DNA of 10,037 nt from Actinomycetota bacterium (GTDB lineage: Bacteria > Actinomycetota > Acidimicrobiia > Acidimicrobiales > Iamiaceae). Shown piece after piece: positions 1 through 6,054 of the stretch. Under the pieces are notes generated by a model. It had not been told where the DNA came from. It made no database searches and was given only the letters and a program-made list of their open reading frames with translations. How positions within the stretch are numbered: the first letter of the stretch is position 1; each line of letters opens with the position of its first letter. Made by a program: the position numbers and the translations under genes. The stretch lies in assembly GCA_017882935.1 (NCBI GenBank), contig JADGOP010000051.1, forward strand, positions 1 through 10,037, in the 5' to 3' direction.

Positions 1-618
1 GCCGATGTCGTGCGCCCACATCACGATGGCGTCCTCGTTGTTCTCGACGTAGTAGCTCCGGCGCACGCCACCGGGGGCGAAGCCGAAGTGGCGGTACATC
101 TCCTGCGCCCCCCGGTTGCTGGCGCGTACCCCGAGCGTGAGGTTCTCGATCTCGCGCGACGCCGCCTGGCGCGACAGCAGCAGCAGCAGCCGGCTGGCGA
201 TGTGGTTGCGGTGCCACTGCGGATCGACGGCGACCGTGGTGATGTGGCCATCGGTGCCGAGCAGCATCATGCCCGCGTAGCCCACCACGGTGGTGTCGAC
301 GCGGGCGACCGCGTAGATGCGCTTGGCCGGGTTCGACAGCTCACCGAGGTACAGGCCGAGCGACCAGGGGCGGGGGTAGACCTGCTGCTCGATGCGCAGC
401 ACGCTGCGCAGGTGGCGCCGTCGCATGGGGGTGAGCACCACCGTGAGGTCGGGGTGGGCCGAGTGGTCGACCGGGACGACGTCATCGGCCCCGGCGTCGG
501 CCCCAGGGGCGCGCTCGAGCTCGGGCGGGAGCGGCTCGGCGCGACGCGCGTCGCCGTGCACCACCTCGGACAGCCGCTCGAGCGGTGACTCACGGCGCGA
601 GGGGTGGGCCGAGGCCAT
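1..618 (-). CDS. rimI: RimI-like GNAT N-acetyltransferase, C-terminus cut by window edge
   Basis: GNAT-fold acetyl-CoA-dependent N-alpha-acetyltransferase of the RimI family, classically acting on the N-terminus of ribosomal protein S18; the real substrate here is unknown. 206 codons are visible with no stop, so the 3' end lies outside the window. Residues 1-58 are a polar Ala/Glu/Asp/Pro-rich leader. The GNAT fold starts near residue 60 (TVVLTPMRRRHLRSVLRIEQ), followed by YPRPWS (81-86), the motif A strand and loop (VAVDPQWHRNHIASRLL, 129-145) and the C-terminal signature ASNRGAQEMYRHFGF (166-180), with Asn168 and Tyr175 at the usual family positions. The ATG at 618 overlaps the tsaB stop as ATGA, which supports this start and translational coupling. 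A GTG at 441 (residue 60) would give a standard-length RimI and cannot be excluded. Oddity: the motif A glycine appears to be His139. tsaD probably follows downstream. Confidence 0.9.
   Translation of the reverse strand, partial: MASAHPSRRESPLERLSEVVHGDARRAEPLPPELERAPGADAGADDVVPVDHSAHPDLTVVLTPMRRRHLRSVLRIEQQVYPRPWSLGLYLGELSNPAKRIYAVARVDTTVVGYAGMMLLGTDGHITTVAVDPQWHRNHIASRLLLLLSRQAASREIENLTLGVRASNRGAQEMYRHFGFAPGGVRRSYYVENNEDAIVMWAHDIG
175..189. repeat. (CAG)5 trinucleotide run inside rimI
   Basis: Five perfect CAG units on the plus strand read in frame as five CTG codons (Leu144-148) in the RimI motif A helix. Leucine runs suit this helix and CTG is a preferred codon in this GC-rich genome, so the run is probably coding rather than a functional repeat. 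It could be a slippage-prone site. Confidence 0.85.
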
Positions 619-1322
619 CAGCGGCCGACCTCGTTGCGGACCGACCAGTTGATCTCGGCGTCGGGTGCGCGCAGGTACAGCGGCGCCACCTCCCATGGCT
701 GCTGCCACTCCTCGCGCAGCGCCTGCGCGTGCGCCAGCTGCACCAGCGACACCGCCGACGGGTGCTCGAGCCCCTGATCGGCCAGCTCGACGTTGGCGAG
801 GTCGGCGAAGAGGTCGGCGTAGCGCGCCGCGCCGTCGCCGACGAGCAGCTGCTCCTCGGGGGTCGCCAGGATCTCCGACTGCAGCTCCTCGGGTGAGCCC
901 ACGACGGGGTCGCCGCGGCGCTGCAGGCCGCCGGGCACGTGGCGGTAGAACGCGTAGAACAGCTCACCGCGCCGGGCATCGATGACCGCCGCGATGCGCC
1001 GACCGCTGAAGCGAGCGGGGAACGCCAGCAGGTCGAGGCTGGAGATGCCGATCATCGGCACCCGCAGCGCCGAGGCGATGGCCTTGCCCGTGGCGATGCC
1101 GACCCGCAGCCCGGTGAACAGGCCCGGCCCCACGTCGACCGCCACCGCGCAGACGTCGGTGAGCGAGACCACCGCCTGATCGCACGCGAACGAGATGGCG
1201 GGCGCCAGCAGCTCGGCGTGGCGGCGGCCCCGGGCGACGTGGACCGAGGCGAGCACACCCTCGTGGTCGATGAGCGCGCAGCCCGCCTGCACGGTGGCGG
1301 ACTCGATGCCGAGGATCAGCAC
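618..1322 (-). CDS. tsaB: TsaB, t6A37 tRNA modification subunit
   Basis: Non-catalytic ASKHA-fold partner of TsaD in the TsaBDE complex, which transfers the threonylcarbamoyl group to A37 of ANN-decoding tRNAs in the cytoplasm. 234 residues, a normal TsaB length. Visible signatures are the N-terminal strand LILGIESAT (2-10), RHAELLAPAI (34-43), the glycine-rich segment VDVGPGLFTGLRVGIATGK (62-80), IDARRGELFYAFY (115-127) and the terminal PLYLRAPDAEINW (214-226). The start is GTG at 1322: a longer open frame exists upstream, but homology begins at this codon and the extension would run through tsaE in another frame. It overlaps the end of tsaE by 7 bases and rimI by 1 base (ATGA), so the three genes are probably translationally coupled. 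Confidence 0.95.
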   Translation of the reverse strand: MLILGIESATVQAGCALIDHEGVLASVHVARGRRHAELLAPAISFACDQAVVSLTDVCAVAVDVGPGLFTGLRVGIATGKAIASALRVPMIGISSLDLLAFPARFSGRRIAAVIDARRGELFYAFYRHVPGGLQRRGDPVVGSPEELQSEILATPEEQLLVGDGAARYADLFADLANVELADQGLEHPSAVSLVQLAHAQALREEWQQPWEVAPLYLRAPDAEINWSVRNEVGR

Positions 1323-1837
1323 GTCGTCGCACCCCCCGTCGGTCGGCCCGGGCCGGCGGCGGCGTCCCAGGGCGCGAGTGCCTCGCCCAGCGCCCGCCCG
1401 CGGGCCACCCAGGCCGAGCCCTGCGGCGCGAAGGCGAAGCGCCGGTCGTCGTCGGCGTCGCCGTACTCGATGCGCACCTCGAGGTAGTCCGCGCCGAGCA
1501 CGGGCACGATCACGTCGCCCCACTCGATCAGCGCCACAGCGCCCTCGTCGAGCACCTCGGCGAGCCCGAGGTCGAGCGCCTCGTTGAGGTGCTCGAGCCG
1601 GTACACGTCGAGGTGGTGCAGCGGCAGGCGGCCCTCGTACTGGCGGGCGATGGTGAACGTGGGGCTCACGATGGGCTCGGTGACGCCCAGAGCGGCGCCG
1701 AAGCCCTGCGCGAAGGCGGTCTTGCCCGCGCCCAGCTCGCCAGCGAGCACCACCACGTCGCCGGGCGCGACCAGGCCGGCGACGACGGCCGCGAGCTCAC
1801 GGGTCGCGGCGACGGACGCGGTGCGGGCGTGGACCAA
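1316..1837 (-). CDS. tsaE: TsaE, ATPase of the t6A37 modification complex
   Basis: P-loop ATPase whose ATP binding and hydrolysis drive cycling of the TsaB-TsaD threonylcarbamoyl transferase. 173 residues. Motifs: Walker A GELGAGKT (33-40), SPTFTIARQYEG (58-69), HHLDVYRL (74-81, the family's H-x-D-x-YRL) and IEWGD (104-108). The C-terminal 35 residues (Pro/Gly/Arg-rich) run beyond the usual fold end and may be disordered. I chose the TTG at 1837 because GGGGAGG sits 5 bases upstream and homology begins just after it. The longer open frame would overlap the uracil-DNA glycosylase gene. It lies 22 bases after that gene's stop and overlaps tsaB. Confidence 0.93.
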   Translation of the reverse strand: MVHARTASVAATRELAAVVAGLVAPGDVVVLAGELGAGKTAFAQGFGAALGVTEPIVSPTFTIARQYEGRLPLHHLDVYRLEHLNEALDLGLAEVLDEGAVALIEWGDVIVPVLGADYLEVRIEYGDADDDRRFAFAPQGSAWVARGRALGEALAPWDAAAGPGRPTGGATTC

Positions 1838-1842
1838 AGCGA

Positions 1843-1849
1843 CCTCCCC
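1843..1849 (-). promoter_or_regulatory. Ribosome binding site deciding the tsaE TTG start
   Basis: The minus strand reads GGGGAGG, then TCGCT (5 bases), then TTG at 1837. It is one of the best Shine-Dalgarno matches in the window. It fixes a rare TTG initiation codon for tsaE and separates it from the preceding gene. Confidence 0.7.
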
Positions 1850-1859
1850 GCCCCTGGCC

Positions 1860-2420
1860 TCAGGCACCGACGAGGGCCAGCTTGGCCCGCACGAGGTCGG
1901 CGCGCATCTGGGCGGCCGGTGGGCCACCGCCGCGCAGGACGTAGGCCGGGTGGAGCGTGGGGATGAGCACGCCATGGCGGAACGGGTAGCTGTGCCCCCG
2001 CAGCTTGGTGATGCCGACGGTGGTGTCGAGCAGCAGCTTGGCGGCGAAGTTCCCGAGGGTGACCACCACCTTCGGGCGGATGAGGTCGACCTGCTCCTCG
2101 AGGTAGGGGCGGCAGGCCTGGATCTCCTCCGGGCGCGGGTCGCGGTTCTCGGGCGGCCGGCACTTCACGACGTTGGCGATGTAGCAGGAGTCGCGGGTGA
2201 TGCCCACCTCCTCGAGCAGCAGCCGGTCGAGCAACTGCCCGGAGCGACCGACGAACGGCAGGCCCTGACGGTCCTCCTCGGCGCCCGGTCCCTCCCCCAC
2301 GAACATGAGGTCGGCATCGGGGTCGCCCATCCCGAACACCACCTGGGTGCGGCCCGCGGCGAGGGGGCAGCGGGTGCACGTGCTCGCTTCGACAGCGAGC
2401 ACGGCCAAGGGGGAGGACAC
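1860..2420 (-). CDS. udg: Uracil-DNA glycosylase, family 4 type (Fe-S)
   Basis: Base-excision repair enzyme that removes uracil from DNA, the product of cytosine deamination; relevant in a GC-rich genome. Family-4 features: four cysteines positioned to hold a 4Fe-4S cluster (Cys15 and Cys18 in CTRC, Cys87 in VKCRPP, Cys103 in QACRPYL), active-site motif 1 GEGPGAEEDRQGLPFVG (42-58), the NRDP turn (92-95) and motif 3 PTLHPAYVLR (154-163) with His157. 186 residues from the GTG at 2420, which leaves the usual short lead (14 residues) before the first cysteine. An in-frame GTG at 2441 has a GGGGAA about 10 bases upstream and would add 7 residues; I cannot decide between them. It lies between the P1 peptidase and tsaE, an uncommon neighbour for the t6A genes. 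Confidence 0.92.
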   Translation of the reverse strand: MSSPLAVLAVEASTCTRCPLAAGRTQVVFGMGDPDADLMFVGEGPGAEEDRQGLPFVGRSGQLLDRLLLEEVGITRDSCYIANVVKCRPPENRDPRPEEIQACRPYLEEQVDLIRPKVVVTLGNFAAKLLLDTTVGITKLRGHSYPFRHGVLIPTLHPAYVLRGGGPPAAQMRADLVRAKLALVGA

Positions 2421-2466
2421 GCCGAAATGGTACCGCCGCACCCCGGCGACGTTCCCCGGAACCAGG

Positions 2467-3360
2467 TCAGAGCGACCGCACCGCGGCCTCGACCGCCGCC
2501 GCGGCGAGCAGGCCCACCGCGTCGAGGTCGGCACCGGCCTCGGCCAGGTCGAGGTCGCCCGTGGCCGCGGCCACGAGCGCATCGCCGTCGACCGAGGTGT
2601 GCGACGGGACGATGGCCCGCGCGAGCGCGCCGTGCCCCGCCTGGGCCAGGGCCAGGCACCCGAGCTTGTCCAGTGCGGCGTTGGTGACGATCAGACCGAT
2701 GGTGGTGTTGGCAGCGGTGTTCACGGGCGCGTCGGCCACCAGGGCGAGGCTGCCCGGTGCGGATCCGAGGAGGTCGGCGGCAGCCGCCAGCGCGCTGCCG
2801 TCGGGATCGATGGCGCCGAACGCGTTGACGGCCAGGAGGGCGCTCACCACCAGGCCGCCGGCCCGGCGCGTGGCGGTGACGACACCCCCGGGGCGGGCCC
2901 CGTCCGCACCCCGCCACTTGTTCACCCTGGCGCCCGTTCCCGCTCCCACGGCGCCGACCGCAACCGGTCCCGAGGTGGCCGCGACGCACGCCGCGTGGCC
3001 CTGCTCGGCTCCGGGGCGGACGGTCGCGTCGCCCACGGCGAGGTCGTACAGGGCCAGCGCGGGCACGATCGGCACCACGCCACCGGCGGTGGGGTGGCCC
3101 AGCCCGTGCTCCTCGCAGAAGCGCATCACCCCGTCGGCCGCGGCCAGCCCGAACGCCGACCCGCCGGTGAGCAGCAGCGCGTCGATGCGCTGCACGAGGC
3201 GCCCGGGAGCGAGCAGATCGAGCTCGCGGGACGCGGGCGCGCCGCCGCGGACCTCGGCCGACGCCACCGTGCCCTCGGGGAAGAGCACGACCGTGCACCC
3301 CGTCTGGGCGTCGGCATCGGTCCAGTGGCCGCAGCGGACGCCGGCGACCTCGGTGATCAC
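2467..3360 (-). CDS. P1 (DmpA/BapA) family self-processing peptidase
   Basis: Predicted cytoplasmic N-terminal-nucleophile hydrolase of peptidase family P1; characterised members are aminopeptidases or beta-peptidyl aminopeptidases. 297 residues with no signal peptide. Landmarks: ITEVAGVRCGHWTD (2-15), TGCTVVLFPEG (20-30), RGGAPASREL (38-47), LLLTGGSAFGLAAADGV (62-78), the glycine-rich GAVGAGTGARVNKWRG (136-151) and NTAANTTIGLIVTNAALDK (214-232). By analogy with family members, autocleavage would fall before a residue of the NTT site (218-220), leaving Thr as nucleophile; that is inference. The start is a GTG overlapping the upstream hydrolase stop (GTGA), so the two are probably coupled. Substrate specificity cannot be read from sequence. 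Confidence 0.9.
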   Translation of the reverse strand: MITEVAGVRCGHWTDADAQTGCTVVLFPEGTVASAEVRGGAPASRELDLLAPGRLVQRIDALLLTGGSAFGLAAADGVMRFCEEHGLGHPTAGGVVPIVPALALYDLAVGDATVRPGAEQGHAACVAATSGPVAVGAVGAGTGARVNKWRGADGARPGGVVTATRRAGGLVVSALLAVNAFGAIDPDGSALAAAADLLGSAPGSLALVADAPVNTAANTTIGLIVTNAALDKLGCLALAQAGHGALARAIVPSHTSVDGDALVAAATGDLDLAEAGADLDAVGLLAAAAVEAAVRSL

Positions 3361-4403
3361 GGGGCGGTCGGCGCCCCTGCAGCGGCGGTTGCCGGCGCGT
3401 CGGCCGCGGCGCGGTCGAGCCGCTCGGCCAGGCCGAGGATCAGCTCGGCGACCTCGCGGGGCCGCTCCTGCATGAGCTGGTGGCCGGCGCCGGGGAACAC
3501 GTGCAGCTCGCCGTTGCGGAGGTGCTTGACGATGCGCTTGGCCGCGGGCACCGGCGTGAGCAGGTCGCGCGAGCCGACGAGCACCAGCGCCGGCAGGCTC
3601 ACGGTGTCGAGCGCAGCCTCGCCGTCGTAGTCGAGCAGGTCGACCCACAGCGGGAGGTAGTGGCGCTGGTCGACGGCCGCGCCGAGGCGCCGCACCTGCT
3701 CGATGGCGGCACCGCTCGGCCGGGCGCCGAAGGCCACCCGTGACATCACGTAGGAACGGTCGTCGTCGCCCACCGTGCGCGGCATGCGCTTGCCGGCTTC
3801 GACCCGCGTGCGCATCCGGCCCGCCACGGCCAGGACCGGCTTGCTCAGAGGCGGGATGATCAGCTCGGACACGGCGGTGTTCATGAACACCAGCCCCGCC
3901 ACCCGCTCGCGCAGGACCTCGCCGTAGGCACCGCAGAACTCGCCCAGGATCATGCCGCCCATCGAGTGCCCCATGACGATGGCGTCGTGCACGTCGAAGT
4001 GCTCGAGCACCGCCCGGAGGTCGCGCGCGGCGTGGAGGCGGCCGATGCCGCCCTCGCCGACGACCGAGGCGCCGTGGCCCCGCACGTCGAGGGCGAGCAC
4101 CCGGAAGTGGTTGCCGAGCAGGTGCATCATGGGCGCCCACACCTCGGCCTGCAGCGTGACGCCGTGGATGAGCACCAGCGGCCGGGGCCCGGTGCCGTGC
4201 TCGACCACGTGCACCGACCCGCCGTCGTGGGTGGCGACGTCGTGGCGGATGACGGGCTGCGGCAGGATCAGCAGCGGGTCGAGATCGGCGTGGGCGACGC
4301 GCCGCAGCCGCTCTGCCGCGGCGTGCTCGAGCGCCCGCTCCGCCACGAGCCCTGCGCCGAGCGCCGCGACCATGGCCAGGACCCACTTCTTGTCTCGCTT
4401 CAC
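3357..4403 (-). CDS. Alpha/beta hydrolase with N-terminal membrane anchor
   Basis: Serine hydrolase of the alpha/beta fold, 348 residues, probably an esterase/lipase-type enzyme with unknown substrate. The N-terminus is KRDKK followed by a hydrophobic stretch (WVLAMVAALGAGLVA, 7-21), which looks like a signal anchor or uncleaved signal peptide. Catalytic elements: oxyanion loop LIHGVT (78-83), nucleophile elbow GHSMGG (145-150) with Ser147, acid Asp280 in GSRDLLTP and His308 in GAGHQL. The Ala/Pro-rich tail (331-348) looks disordered. The GTG at 4403 lies 11 bases after the alr stop but has no good Shine-Dalgarno; the ATG at 4373 would remove the basic N-terminus. An alpha/beta hydrolase between alr and tsaE recurs in actinobacteria, so this is probably the conserved member, possibly linked to envelope metabolism (inference). 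Confidence 0.9.
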   Translation of the reverse strand: MKRDKKWVLAMVAALGAGLVAERALEHAAAERLRRVAHADLDPLLILPQPVIRHDVATHDGGSVHVVEHGTGPRPLVLIHGVTLQAEVWAPMMHLLGNHFRVLALDVRGHGASVVGEGGIGRLHAARDLRAVLEHFDVHDAIVMGHSMGGMILGEFCGAYGEVLRERVAGLVFMNTAVSELIIPPLSKPVLAVAGRMRTRVEAGKRMPRTVGDDDRSYVMSRVAFGARPSGAAIEQVRRLGAAVDQRHYLPLWVDLLDYDGEAALDTVSLPALVLVGSRDLLTPVPAAKRIVKHLRNGELHVFPGAGHQLMQERPREVAELILGLAERLDRAAADAPATAAAGAPTAP

Positions 4404-4414
4404 GTGAGGAGACG

Positions 4415-5539
4415 CTACCCGTGCAGGTGGTGGCGGGGAACCCGGGGCCCGATGCCGCACACGATCTCGTACGCGATGGTGCCCGTCAGCTGCGCCCAGT
4501 CGGTGGCGGTGATGCGCTCCTCGCCCTGGGTGCCGATGAGGACCACCTCGTCGCCCACGGCCACCGAGGCGTCGGTGCCGCAGTCGACGGTGATCTGGTC
4601 CATGGTCACGGTGCCGGCCATGGGGCGCCGGCGGCCCCCGATGAGCACGTCGCCGCCGTCGGCGCCCAGCGACCGGCGCACGCCGTCGGCGTAGCCGATG
4701 GGGACCGTGGCCACCACGGTGTCGCGGGTGAAGCGGCGGCGCAGCCCGTAGGACACGGCCTCACCGGCGGCCACCGTCTTCACGTGGGACACCCGGGCCT
4801 TGAGCGCCATGGCCGGCCTGAGGTCGACCCCGCCGTCGAGGCCGGGCGCGGGGTCGATGCCGTAGATGGCGATGCCGCAGCGCACGAGGTCGAAGCGGGC
4901 GTCGGGTCGCAGCAGCGCGGCCGCGGAGTTCGCGGCGTGGACCACCGCCGGCTCGAGGCCTGCCGCGGCCAGCGCTCGCCGCACCTCGGCGAAGCGCGCG
5001 AGCTGCTCGTCGGTGAACGGGTTGTCGGGCTCGTCGGCCACCGCGCAGTGGGTGAGCAGACCCTCGAAGCGCAGCTCCGGCCGTGCTGCGAGGCGCTTCG
5101 CCAAGGCGACCGCGTCGGCGGGGTCGGCACCCACGCGGTGCATGCCCGTGTCGACCTTGAGGTGCACCGCGAGCGGGGCGGCGCCGGGGCCGGCCGCAGC
5201 GACGGCGTCGGCCGCCGCGTCGATGCCGGCCGCGGTGTAGAGGGTCGGACGCAGGTCGAGCTCGACCACGTCGCGCATCTCGTCGAGTGGCGGCTGCGAC
5301 AACAGGAGCACCGGCGCGTCGATGCCGGCGCCCCGCAGCTGGGCCCCTTCCTCGACCAGCGCCACACCGAGGCCGTCAGCGCCCGCGGCGAGCGCCGCCC
5401 GGGACACCTCCACGGCTCCGTGACCGTAGCCGTCGGCCTTCACCACCGCGCCGAGTCGGGCAGGCGCCACGTGCTCGCGGAGCGCGGTGACGTTGTGGGC
5501 AATGGCCGCCAGGTCGATCTCGGCCCAGGCCGCGCGCAC
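4415..5539 (-). CDS. alr: Alanine racemase
   Basis: PLP-dependent fold-type III racemase interconverting L- and D-alanine in the cytoplasm and supplying D-Ala for peptidoglycan. 374 residues, full length. Motifs: WAEIDLAAIAHN (5-16), PLP-lysine loop AVVKADGYGHGA (31-42) with Lys34, HLKVDTGMHRVG (126-137) with Lys128 at the carbamylated-lysine position and Arg136, CGIAIYGIDP (221-230), second catalytic base Tyr264 in AVSYGLRRRFT, PIGYADG (280-286) and MAGTVTMDQ (307-315). The start is GTG at 5539, with GGAG 8 bases upstream and 19 bases after the CBS-protein stop. An open extension upstream lies inside the CBS gene in another frame and lacks homology. All key residues are present. Confidence 0.96.
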   Translation of the reverse strand: MRAAWAEIDLAAIAHNVTALREHVAPARLGAVVKADGYGHGAVEVSRAALAAGADGLGVALVEEGAQLRGAGIDAPVLLLSQPPLDEMRDVVELDLRPTLYTAAGIDAAADAVAAAGPGAAPLAVHLKVDTGMHRVGADPADAVALAKRLAARPELRFEGLLTHCAVADEPDNPFTDEQLARFAEVRRALAAAGLEPAVVHAANSAAALLRPDARFDLVRCGIAIYGIDPAPGLDGGVDLRPAMALKARVSHVKTVAAGEAVSYGLRRRFTRDTVVATVPIGYADGVRRSLGADGGDVLIGGRRRPMAGTVTMDQITVDCGTDASVAVGDEVVLIGTQGEERITATDWAQLTGTIAYEIVCGIGPRVPRHHLHG

Positions 5540-5558
5540 CCCTACCGCTCCACCCGGG

Positions 5559-6032
5559 TCACTCGCCCTCGCCACCCACCAGGTAGCGCAACACGTCGCC
5601 GCGACCGACGATGCCGACCAGCTTCCCGTCGCGGTCGACGACGGGGAGGCGCGACACGTCACGGTCGTGCATGACGGTGGCCGCGTCGCGCACCGTGGCG
5701 TCGGGGTGGATGGTGACGGCGTCGTCGTGCATGAGCTCGCCGACCGTCGAGGCCAGCGCCTTCTTCAGCTCACGATCGAAGCGGCGGTTCGAGAGCGGCA
5801 GCTCGACGGTGACGCCGAACATGGCCACGACCGTGGGGAGGTGCAGGTTGCTGTCCTGCAGCATGAGGTCGGCGGAGCTGAGCATCCCCACCAGGCGGCC
5901 GCCGGCGTCGACGACCGGGGCGCCGTCGACGCCACGGTCGACGAGCGCCTGGGCGGCGTCGGGCACCGAGTCGGTGGTGGTGAAGGTGAGCACGTCGGTG
6001 CTCATGATCTGGCCGACGAGGTCGTTGGGCAT
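5559..6032 (-). CDS. Stand-alone CBS-pair protein
   Basis: 157-residue protein consisting of two CBS motifs (about 5-60 and 94-152) that form a Bateman module, which typically binds adenosyl ligands such as AMP, ATP or SAM. No catalytic or membrane domain is attached. CBS1 contains APVVDAGGRLVGMLSSADL (38-56); CBS2 contains RLPVVDRDGKLVGIVGRGDV (128-147). The linker (about 61-93, HLPTVVAMFGVTVELP) is typical of small bacterial CBS proteins. The ATG at 6032 has GGAGA 5 bases upstream, so the start is secure. It sits between nnr and alr with gaps of 22 and 19 bases. A regulatory role sensing adenylate charge, in partnership with an operon product, is plausible but inferred; nothing shows its target. 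Confidence 0.88.
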   Translation of the reverse strand: MPNDLVGQIMSTDVLTFTTTDSVPDAAQALVDRGVDGAPVVDAGGRLVGMLSSADLMLQDSNLHLPTVVAMFGVTVELPLSNRRFDRELKKALASTVGELMHDDAVTIHPDATVRDAATVMHDRDVSRLPVVDRDGKLVGIVGRGDVLRYLVGGEGE

Positions 6033-6054
6033 GCGGGTCTCCAGGAAGGGTGCG

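Noticed and set aside
10..588. Plus-strand open frame opposite rimI containing a polyglutamine run
   Set aside because: The run is the antisense of five CTG leucine codons in RimI, and RimI has clear GNAT motifs.
1584..2687. Plus-strand open frame of 367 codons opposite tsaE and udg
   Set aside because: Crosses the tsaE-udg junction and degenerates into Arg/Pro-rich sequence; antisense shadow.
2305..3630. Plus-strand open frame of 441 codons opposite the P1 peptidase and udg
   Set aside because: Spans two real genes on the opposite strand, with Arg/Gly/Ala-biased composition and no domain.
2165..4386. Minus-strand frames running through the hydrolase, P1 and udg genes (377 and 639 codons)
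   Set aside because: Only the 2467-3360 part of the longer frame shows a protein family; the rest is Arg/Gly/Ala-rich out-of-frame reading of the hydrolase, so no fusion is supported.
4421..5674. Long plus-strand open frame (417 codons) opposite alr
   Set aside because: Mirror of alr in a GC-rich genome: low-complexity Gly/Val/Arg/His-rich product, no recognisable fold, while alr has every family motif.
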